This document shows positions 24,882 to 31,328 of a stretch of 64,000 bases of DNA, piece after piece (position 1 is the first letter of the stretch; the number at the start of each line of letters is the position of its first letter). The notes beneath the pieces were generated by a model. The model was not told the DNA's origin, did not search any database, and worked only from the letters and a program-made list of their open reading frames with translations. Source of the DNA: Verrucomicrobiota bacterium (GTDB taxonomy: Bacteria > Verrucomicrobiota > Verrucomicrobiia > JADLBR01); the NCBI GenBank assembly GCA_029560585.1, contig JAKQKQ010000010.1, positions 1-64,000 on the forward strand, written 5' to 3'. Both the position numbers and the translations under genes were made by a program.

Positions 24882-26702
24882 CTATCCCCCGCTGGGGACC
24901 CTTAAGTTCGCCATTTCCCTTCCGGATAGGCTCTGAGGAGCGCCGCGCCGTGTCAATACGCGACCGAGCGCCTCGACCGTCCAGATGGCGGGGTAGGCAG
25001 CCTCGCTATACCACAATCGGGCGAAATACAAACCGATGGGCGCAGCCGCGAGCCACGTGTCGGCCTCCACTCGATCCACGAGGTAGGACGCGCCCCGGTC
25101 GAGCGCCTCCCCCGCTTCCGAATGGGGCGCTTCCGCGAGCGCCGAGACGGCCAGTGCGGTCTCTTCGATGGTGGATGAGAGCCCCGCGGCGCTACCCCAT
25201 CCGCCATCGCGATTCTGGGATTCCAGCAGGAACCGCTGGCCGCGCCGGGTGTGGTCGCGACCGGGCTCGAATAACGCCAGTGCTCGCAGCACGCGGGCGG
25301 TGCCGATGACGGGGTTGGTTTGGTCGTGGGATCCCTGATTGCCAAACCAGAGCGGATGCCATGAGCCGTCGGCGCGCAACTCCCGCTGCAGGTACCGGAG
25401 CCCCCTTTCCTTGGCCCTCTGGCAATCGGGGCGGCTGGATTCCGGGTCCGCGGCATCGAGCGCCCGCAGGACGTGGGCCGTGAGATCCGGCGCGCTGCGG
25501 TCGAATGGCAGGTGCCCCCAGCCGCGGCAAAAGGTCGGCCATCCGCCGTCGGAATTCTGAAGATCCAGAAGCCATCTCACGCCCGAATCGACGGCCGCGT
25601 GGCGTTCGCTGGCGCGCGCCAGCGCGAGGATGGCCCCGGCGGTGTCATCGGCGTCCGGCACGCCACCGGGCAAGTCGGTCCACGCCCATCCGCCCGGCGG
25701 CGAATCCGTGTACGGATGGCGGCGGAGATGCTGCGCGGCCAGGATCCAGTCCCGCGTCCCGCCGATCTCGTGTGCCCTGCCCGCTTCGGCCAAGGCCACG
25801 GTGGATGCGGTGGTGATCCAGACGGAAAGATCGCTGTCGATCGGCCAACTCCCGTCTTCTCGCGCCGAGGCGCGCAGAAACGCAAGGCCCTTGCGCGCGA
25901 CCGGCTGGCCCGGACCGAAGAGGGAGACGAGGCTCATCGTGACAAAACTCGTCAGCGGCACGGCCTCCAGAAACCCGCCGCTGGATGGCTGGATATTCTC
26001 CAGCTTGCGGAGGGATGCGCCGGTCGCGGCCGCCCGCACCCACCGCCGCAGGAGGCTGCGCGACGCGTTGTGCCGGTCGATCGCGAGGCCGACGGCGATG
26101 AGGGCTGGCAATGCGTAGCTGACGACGTGCAGTCGCAGGAAGCGGAACCAGGCCGAGGGACACGCGGCAAGCTCGAAGGGAAGGGGGGGGACCCCTTCCC
26201 ATGGCGTGAGCCCCGCCAGCGCGAGATTCGTGAGGATGGGGACGGCGAACGTCCGATCGGGTGCGTAGGCGGCACAAATGGCCTCGCGGCGTTCGTCCTC
26301 CGTGGCACCGGCCACGCGGCAAAGATATCCGTCCAGCCGCCGCGACGGTTCATCCCCCAATAATGGACCTTGGCGCCCCAGCGCCAGCGCCGCGCGCACG
26401 AGCAGACTGGTGGAGAGATTGCTCGGGCTATCGGTCGTATCACCCCAGCCACCATCGGCATTCTGTGTTTGGACGAGCCATCCGACGCCGCCGCGAACAA
26501 GCGCGTCATCCTCTGGCAACCCGGCGATCGAGAGTGCGCTCACGGCCGTGGCGGTGGAGAGCGCCGACGAGGAGAGCCGGCCCCTCCAGGAACCGTCCCC
26601 GCCGCGCATGGCCAGCAACCTGTCCGTCGCTTTGCGGAGGGCGGCTTCGAGGCGTTCTCGATTCGGATCGCGCGCAACCCCCGTCCTGCCTCCCATGCTC
26701 AT
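24882..26702 (-). CDS. Class II terpene cyclase (squalene-hopene cyclase family)
   Basis: 606-aa double alpha-barrel protein of the squalene-hopene cyclase superfamily, which cyclises polyenes by protonation at a membrane surface. The catalytic DxDD motif is DADD at residues 350-353 (VPDADDTAGA). QW repeats include QNADGGWGD near 80, QNSDGGWPTF near 382 and QNRDGGWG near 496. Length is near that of hopene cyclases (about 630). The late active-site region reads WFGNQGSHDQTNPVIGT, unlike the Tyr-rich GVNYIYGT-type segment of hopene cyclases, so the substrate may differ. ATG 26702 overlaps the radical SAM stop (ATGA). No squalene synthase is in the window. Precursor and product are not known. 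Confidence 0.87.
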   Translation of the reverse strand: MSMGGRTGVARDPNRERLEAALRKATDRLLAMRGGDGSWRGRLSSSALSTATAVSALSIAGLPEDDALVRGGVGWLVQTQNADGGWGDTTDSPSNLSTSLLVRAALALGRQGPLLGDEPSRRLDGYLCRVAGATEDERREAICAAYAPDRTFAVPILTNLALAGLTPWEGVPPLPFELAACPSAWFRFLRLHVVSYALPALIAVGLAIDRHNASRSLLRRWVRAAATGASLRKLENIQPSSGGFLEAVPLTSFVTMSLVSLFGPGQPVARKGLAFLRASAREDGSWPIDSDLSVWITTASTVALAEAGRAHEIGGTRDWILAAQHLRRHPYTDSPPGGWAWTDLPGGVPDADDTAGAILALARASERHAAVDSGVRWLLDLQNSDGGWPTFCRGWGHLPFDRSAPDLTAHVLRALDAADPESSRPDCQRAKERGLRYLQRELRADGSWHPLWFGNQGSHDQTNPVIGTARVLRALALFEPGRDHTRRGQRFLLESQNRDGGWGSAAGLSSTIEETALAVSALAEAPHSEAGEALDRGASYLVDRVEADTWLAAAPIGLYFARLWYSEAAYPAIWTVEALGRVLTRRGAPQSLSGREMANLRVPSGG

Positions 26703-28234
26703 CCCGCCTGGTTCCCTTCCGGCAGGCCATGGGCGCCAGCCCGCCAGTGGTTCCAGCGCAGCAGCAGCCACCACTGGATGATCTGCCCGCTTCCCATGGA
26801 GCGAAGGAGCGCGCGGCGCCACAGCGGAACACCCGCGCCGCTCTGGTTATCCCAATAGAGGCGCGGGATCCATTTGAAGTTAAGGCGATAGCACGCGCGA
26901 AGGAGCTGCCAGTGGCGCGGCGTTAAATCCCCGGGCTCCAGCGCCCTGCCGCCGTTCACGGGTGCGTAGATGACGGGGAACACCGCCAGCCTCCCCTCGC
27001 GGAATCGGTTGACCCACTCCAGCGTGCGCGCGACATCCTCGTCTGTCTCACCCGGGAGGCCGATGATTAGACTCACGAAGGGGAAGTAACCCGCGTCGAT
27101 CAGGCGCTGGACTTGGACGGCGGAGAACTCGCCCCACCCGCGCGGATATCGCCCTCCCAATTTCGCGGCGCCACCATTCTCCTTGAGGAGTCTGCCGGAA
27201 GCCGTCTCGACGCCCACGTTGACCCAGAGATACCTCTGCCGTGGGCCATCCGTCAGGAGGCACCGGATCGTCGAAAGATCGGAATCGCCAAACTGCGCGA
27301 CGCTGCAGAGATTCGCGTGGTCGATCTGCAGAAGCCTCACGCCGGGAACGGCGCGGATCATGCGGACCAGCTCGATCAGTGCGCCCGGATTGGCGCGGCT
27401 GCCTTTGCCGCCATAGCGGAAGAAATCCTCGCTGAGCAGCGCCAGATTGGATTGTTCCCCGGCGATGTTGGCCCGCACATCGGCAAGGATCGTCTCGGGT
27501 GGCAGGTGGACCATCGGCTCCCTGGCGATGGTGCAAAAGTGGCATCCCATGCCGCAGCCGCGGCTGATCTCGACGGCGCCCATCGTGCTCGGCGCGCGTA
27601 TGAATGGGATGTCCCGCGCCACCGGTCCCTGGCCCTCTAGCACTTCGGGCTGGGCCCCGCCGCGCATGAGTTTCCGGAAGATCTCGGCGACATTGGCCTC
27701 CGCATAGCCGGTGACGATGTGATCGATGCCCGCGGCCCTTCGTTCCTCGGGGGACATCTGCCAGGCGCCCGGGCCCCCGAGAACGACGCGGGCCCCGGGA
27801 GCCCGCTCCGAAACGAGGCCCCGCACGCGGCGCAGGAGGCGCTCGAAACGGTCGCGCGGAACGATGCGCCCACCGGCAATGGCCGTCATCGTGGAGGAGT
27901 TCATGCCGCGGCCCGCGGGTTCGCCGGAGGAGATGCCGATCACGCGGGTGCGGGAACCGATCGCCGTCGGCAGTTGCGCCTCGTCCACGACGGCGACATC
28001 GGCCGGCGAGAAATCAGCGCGCAAGAGCGCCGCCTCGATCCGGCGCAGGCCCAACGGCGCGCGCTCGGCAAATCCGTTCGCGGAACCCCGGCGGGGCATG
28101 AGCAGTTTTTCGGTGATGAACCCGGGCGTCGTGGTGGTGGTGCTGGCCGCCAACATGCCATCGAAAAGCAGATCGTACCGCGCGGTCAGGGTGCGGTCGG
28201 CGGTGAGGACGATCGGGTACCCGGGATCGGACAC
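26699..28234 (-). CDS. Radical SAM protein with B12-binding-like N-terminal domain
   Basis: 511 aa. Residues about 1-190 form a Rossmann-like domain of the B12-binding type (VIGISSGEPAGRG, VVLGGPGAW, HIVTGYAEANVAEI); the DxHxxG cobalamin motif is absent. The radical SAM core begins VEISRGCGMGCHFCTIA with the CxxxCxxC cluster ligands and includes LLSEDFFRYGG, VNVGVETAS and SLIIGLPGETDED. Known relatives methylate or rearrange carbon skeletons (the hopanoid methylases HpnP and HpnR belong to this broad class). GTG 28234 is used: it lies one base after the ferredoxin stop; an upstream extension would overlap that gene by 260 bp. Coupled by ATGA to the cyclase. Its role in modifying a prenyl or cyclised product is inferred from position. 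Confidence 0.87.
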   Translation of the reverse strand: MSDPGYPIVLTADRTLTARYDLLFDGMLAASTTTTTPGFITEKLLMPRRGSANGFAERAPLGLRRIEAALLRADFSPADVAVVDEAQLPTAIGSRTRVIGISSGEPAGRGMNSSTMTAIAGGRIVPRDRFERLLRRVRGLVSERAPGARVVLGGPGAWQMSPEERRAAGIDHIVTGYAEANVAEIFRKLMRGGAQPEVLEGQGPVARDIPFIRAPSTMGAVEISRGCGMGCHFCTIAREPMVHLPPETILADVRANIAGEQSNLALLSEDFFRYGGKGSRANPGALIELVRMIRAVPGVRLLQIDHANLCSVAQFGDSDLSTIRCLLTDGPRQRYLWVNVGVETASGRLLKENGGAAKLGGRYPRGWGEFSAVQVQRLIDAGYFPFVSLIIGLPGETDEDVARTLEWVNRFREGRLAVFPVIYAPVNGGRALEPGDLTPRHWQLLRACYRLNFKWIPRLYWDNQSGAGVPLWRRALLRSMGSGQIIQWWLLLRWNHWRAGAHGLPEGNQAG

Positions 28235-28235
28235 G

Positions 28236-29036
28236 TCAGCGCGGCCCTTCCTGAAGTCGCTCCAGGCCATCCAGCAGTGCGTCGAGCTCGTCGCGGTCCC
28301 TTTTCGCGGCGACGCGGGGGCGCCCGCACTCGTCGCACGCGGGTGCGCCCGGTTGCGGGGCGGGTTTTCCCGCCTGGCCGCAGCGGGGACACGGCAGGCC
28401 GGTGCGCGCATAATACATCTTTCGTGCGGCCGCATCGGGCTTCGGGAATCGGCCCGGCGCGCCGGCGATGGCGGGGTCCTTGTCGTACAGCGCAAAAATT
28501 AGCGCGCCCTGGGGGCAGATCCGACTGCACGCCGGACAACCCGGCTTGCACCGATCGGGATGGACGATCCGCACCTTCTTTCTCTCATCCATCTCGTACA
28601 CGCCAAAGAGGCAGAACTGAAAACAGCTTCCGCAGTGCGTGCAGCGGCTCTCGTCCACGAGCGGGTACCAGCGCGCGCCGGCCGACGCGTCCCGCCTCTG
28701 GATGGAGCCCGCGCCCGAGGGCGAGCCGAGCCGCCTGGATAGCTCCGCAGCGAGAGGGGCGGGGGCCTCCCGCGTGCGCGAGTCCACGGCCAGGCATTCC
28801 GTGCGCCAGGCACCATGGCGGCGCAGCAGGGCCTCTATCGGCCTCGGGTGCAGCGGCAACAGGAAAACCGCCCCGCCCTCAAGGGACGCGAGATCGCGCC
28901 AGAGTTCGCACGCTTCGGCGACGTGATAGAGATTCGGGACGAGCCACACGTCAAACCCAGCATCGCTCAAGTGGCGGGGCAGCTCGTCAAGCCGCCCGTC
29001 AGAGGCGTCCAGTGCGAGCACGGCGGTAGGTCTCAC
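28236..29036 (-). CDS. Dicluster ferredoxin with N-terminal domain and C-terminal zinc ribbon
   Basis: 266 aa. Residues 1-125 form a small alpha/beta domain (TAVLALDASDGRLDELP, VFLLPLHPRPIEAL). Cys 132, 135, 138, 142 (CTHCGSCFQFC) and 163, 167, 170, 174 (CKPGCPACSRIC) bind two [4Fe-4S] clusters. Cys 216, 219, 234, 237 (CPRC, CDEC) form a zinc ribbon. The GTG start is decided by AGGAGG at 29043-29048, six bases upstream. As the first gene of the operon with its own promoter, it is the likely electron donor for the radical SAM enzyme and possibly for the DUF116 centre. Confidence 0.87.
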   Translation of the reverse strand: MRPTAVLALDASDGRLDELPRHLSDAGFDVWLVPNLYHVAEACELWRDLASLEGGAVFLLPLHPRPIEALLRRHGAWRTECLAVDSRTREAPAPLAAELSRRLGSPSGAGSIQRRDASAGARWYPLVDESRCTHCGSCFQFCLFGVYEMDERKKVRIVHPDRCKPGCPACSRICPQGALIFALYDKDPAIAGAPGRFPKPDAAARKMYYARTGLPCPRCGQAGKPAPQPGAPACDECGRPRVAAKRDRDELDALLDGLERLQEGPR

Positions 29037-29042
29037 GTTCTT

Positions 29043-29048
29043 CCTCCT
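29043..29048 (-). promoter_or_regulatory. Strong Shine-Dalgarno for the terpenoid-like operon
   Basis: AGGAGG, a perfect anti-16S match, six bases before GTG 29036. It fixes this start against the ATG-like extension to 29111. Few genes here have so clear a site. Confidence 0.85.
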
Positions 29049-29065
29049 GATGCGAACTGCCAAAC

Positions 29066-29094
29066 AGCATACTGTCCCGCGCGCAGGTAGCCAA
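29066..29094 (-). promoter_or_regulatory. Sigma70-like promoter of the terpenoid-like operon
   Basis: On the minus strand, -35 TTGGCT (29094-29089), a 17-bp spacer and -10 TATGCT (29071-29066). A start near 29059 would give a leader of about 23 nt carrying the AGGAGG site. Positions fit well, but the call rests on sequence only. Confidence 0.6.
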
Positions 29095-29205
29095 GAAAAG
29101 GCCACCCCCAAACCGACGTTCGATCACAAAATGACGGGGTCGGGTTCATTCGTATCATCCGCAAAATGGGAAAGACCAGTCATCTGAAAATTCACATGCC
29201 GAATC

Positions 29206-29255
29206 GTAGGAGCCTGCTTGCAGGCGATTCGAATCGCGCGCAAGCGCGCTCCCAC
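29206..29255. repeat. REP-like palindromic repeat, family A, full copy
   Basis: Begins GTAGGAGCCTGCTTGCAGGC and continues GATTCGAATCGCGCGCAAG-CGCGCTCC. Two hairpins, CCTGCTTGCAGG and GCGCGCAAGCGCGC. Nearly identical to the copy at 57174-57224. It lies in the 309-bp gap (29037-29345) that also holds the operon promoter; nothing else was seen there. Confidence 0.85.
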
Positions 29256-29345
29256 GTCCCATTTCTTTCTCCGGTGGAGCCCCGGCCGCGTCGGGCATGT
29301 TGTCTGATTCGAAGATTCAGGTCGGGGCGCCAGAGCAATATGCCA

Positions 29346-30329
29346 TCACGAGATCACGCCGTTGACCACATTCTCCAGCGGTTCGCCGCGCACCGCGGCA
29401 CGGGCGATGCGGGCGGAGGTGCGCCTCATTTCCAGTTGCGACTCCGCGCTGCAGAACGCCGAGTGGCAGGTGACGATCAAATTCGGGGTGGCGGCCTCCT
29501 CGGCCGTTTTGAGCGGTTCGTCTTCCACCACGTCCAGTCCGGCGCCGGCCAGTCGGCCCTCGCGCAGCGCGGCCAGGATGGCCGTCTTCTTGATGATCGC
29601 GCCCCGGGCCGTGTTCACGACGTAGGCGGTGGGCTTCATCAGCGCGAGCTCGCGCTCGGCGATCAGGTGGCGCGTCTCGTCGTTGAGAGGACAATGGATC
29701 GACAGGACGTCGGCTTTTGCCAGCAACTCATCGAGCGTCCTTGCGCGGCCCACGCCGACGGCCTTGTCGGCACCGTTGGGCAGGTAGGGATCGTAGAAGC
29801 AGACCTGAAACCCGAGCGCCTTCGCCCGCAGCGCGGCGGCGGTGCCGATGCGCCCCATGCCCACGATGCCGAAGGTCAACTCCCGCAATCGCCGCAGCCT
29901 CCGCTCGACGGGGATGAGCCAGCTCAGGCGCTTGGCCTCCGCGTCGAGCGGGAATAGCTGCCGGCAGAGGGCCATCGCCAGCGCGATCGCGTGGTCCGCC
30001 ACCTCCTCCGTGCCATAGTCGGGCACGTTGCAGACCGCGATGCCGCGCTCGCGCGCCGCCGCGATATCCACCGAATCAAAACCCACGCCGTTGCGGATGA
30101 TCACCCGACAGTCGCGCAATCGGCCAATGCCCGCGGCGGTCAGGGGCATGTTGTGCCACACGATCATCGCGCGCGCGCGGCAGGTCTCCTCGTTGAGGTC
30201 GGCGTCGGTCGAGCAAAGATAGCGCCGCAGATCGGCATCCTCTCCGATGACGGCGCGCTCCACGGTGGATTCGGGATCTCCCCTGGGTGAGATGGTCCAG
30301 TCAACGATGGCGATCAGAGGCTTTCCCAT
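29346..30329 (-). CDS. D-isomer-specific 2-hydroxyacid dehydrogenase
   Basis: 327-aa NAD-dependent oxidoreductase of the SerA/CtBP type. The dinucleotide loop is GIVGMGRIGTAAALRAKALGF (GMGRIG core). Catalytic residues: Arg in VNTARGAII, Glu in VEDEPL, His in TCHSAFCSAES. NGVGFDSVDIAAARERGIA and GTEEVADHAIALAMAL are typical of the family. The substrate is unknown; there is no serine-synthesis neighbour. ATG 30329 is chosen because the upstream extension runs into the sigma-factor control region. It runs away from the sigma gene, so the 194-bp gap between them is divergent. Confidence 0.88.
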   Translation of the reverse strand: MGKPLIAIVDWTISPRGDPESTVERAVIGEDADLRRYLCSTDADLNEETCRARAMIVWHNMPLTAAGIGRLRDCRVIIRNGVGFDSVDIAAARERGIAVCNVPDYGTEEVADHAIALAMALCRQLFPLDAEAKRLSWLIPVERRLRRLRELTFGIVGMGRIGTAAALRAKALGFQVCFYDPYLPNGADKAVGVGRARTLDELLAKADVLSIHCPLNDETRHLIAERELALMKPTAYVVNTARGAIIKKTAILAALREGRLAGAGLDVVEDEPLKTAEEAATPNLIVTCHSAFCSAESQLEMRRTSARIARAAVRGEPLENVVNGVIS

Positions 30330-30468
30330 GGTGACGAGCGCGGTGGCAAGATGTGGGCAAGTTATCCTGCGACCCGCCTTTTCTCCATCGAATTCCCGCC
30401 TTGGATCGACCTCCCCGGTCCGGTCGCAAACGCGATGGCACGCCACACATTGATGCCCTCCGTGCATC

Positions 30469-30497
30469 TGTAACATTTTCCCTCCAACACGTCAGGA
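30469..30497 (+). promoter_or_regulatory. Putative ECF promoter of the sigma-factor gene
   Basis: TGTAAC (30469-30474), 15 bp, then CGTCAGGA (30490-30497). The -35 resembles the AAC-containing boxes used by ECF sigma factors and the -10 starts CGTC. The same bipartite motif with the same spacing lies before the kinase gene at 31294. It lies 27 bp before ATG 30524. Confidence 0.55.
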
Positions 30498-30523
30498 ATT
30501 AGTGGCACCATACGCACGCACCC

Positions 30524-31285
30524 ATGACCACCGATCCAGCATCGCGGTCATCGACACCGCACCCCCGCGAAGCGCGCGGCGCGGATTTTCGCACGACGCG
30601 ATGGACGCAGGTCAACCGGGCGAAGGCCGACTCGGAAGAGGGACGCCAGGCGCTCGCCGATCTCTGCGATGCCTATTATGAGCCCGTCGTCGCGTTCTTC
30701 AGGTGCGAGCTCCGTGAATCGGACGCGTCGCGCGAGATGGCGCACGAGTTCTTTGCCCGCGTCCTTGCAGGCGATGCCCTCGCAAGCGCCGAGCGGGAAC
30801 GCGGCCGGTTTCGCTCATATCTGCTGGGCGCGGTTAAGCATTTTCTTTCGCATCGACGGGAGGCGGCGCGCCGGCTCAAGCGCGGTGGCGGGGCGGAATG
30901 CGTGTCCTTGGATGACGATGATAGCGCCGTGGTGCGGTCGCTCCCGGACCCGACGGCGATGGGCCCCGACTCGGCTTTTGACCGGCAGTGGGCGTTGACC
31001 GTGCTGGCGCGGGCTCTGGAGTCGTTGCGCCTCGAATGCGCCGCGGAGGGGCGCGCGGCAGTGTTTGAGCAGACAAGGCCATGGCTCACGGGCGATGCGG
31101 CACAAGGCGATCAGGCGGCGGTGGCGGCGAAGTGCGGATTGAGCGCCGCCGCGCTCAAGGTGGCCGTGCATCGCATGAGGAAGCGATTTCGCGGGCTGGT
31201 GAAGGCGGAGGTCGCCCAGACGCTCGATGATCCCGGTCAGGTCGAGGCTGAGATGAGCGTCTTGTTTGCCGCTTTAGGGGGCTGA
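30524..31285 (+). CDS. ECF-type RNA polymerase sigma factor
   Basis: 253 aa. Region 2: ALADLCDAYYEPVVAFFR, SREMAHEFFARVLAGD and RGRFRSYLLGAVKHFLSHRR (key block FRSYLLGAVKHFL). Region 4, helix-turn-helix: AAVAAKCGLSAAALKVAVHRMRKRFR (key block LSAAALKVAVHRMRKRFR). The linker between the two is long, as in PVC-group ECF factors that pair with membrane kinases. The kinase gene starts 43 bp downstream. No anti-sigma gene of the usual kind is adjacent, so the kinase may control it by phosphorylation; this is inference. Confidence 0.88.
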   Translation: MTTDPASRSSTPHPREARGADFRTTRWTQVNRAKADSEEGRQALADLCDAYYEPVVAFFRCELRESDASREMAHEFFARVLAGDALASAERERGRFRSYLLGAVKHFLSHRREAARRLKRGGGAECVSLDDDDSAVVRSLPDPTAMGPDSAFDRQWALTVLARALESLRLECAAEGRAAVFEQTRPWLTGDAAQGDQAAVAAKCGLSAAALKVAVHRMRKRFRGLVKAEVAQTLDDPGQVEAEMSVLFAALGG

Positions 31286-31293
31286 AGAAACCT

Positions 31294-31322
31294 TGTAACC
31301 AATCCCCGCTTTTCTGTCAGGA
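31294..31322 (+). promoter_or_regulatory. Putative ECF promoter of the kinase gene
   Basis: TGTAAC (31294-31299), 15 bp, TGTCAGGA (31315-31322), matching 30469-30497 in sequence and spacing. The -10 ends seven bases before ATG 31329, so transcription from here would give a leaderless or near-leaderless message. Confidence 0.55.
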
Positions 31323-31328
31323 CATGGC

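Noticed and set aside
22168-29036. Ordinary hopanoid operon
   Set aside because: No squalene-forming genes, HpnH or HpnG seen, and DUF116 plus ferredoxin are foreign to that operon.
30380-30470. CVACHRVC haem-like motif in an upstream extension of the hydroxyacid dehydrogenase
   Set aside because: It lies before the true ATG at 30329, inside the divergent control region that carries the sigma-gene motif.
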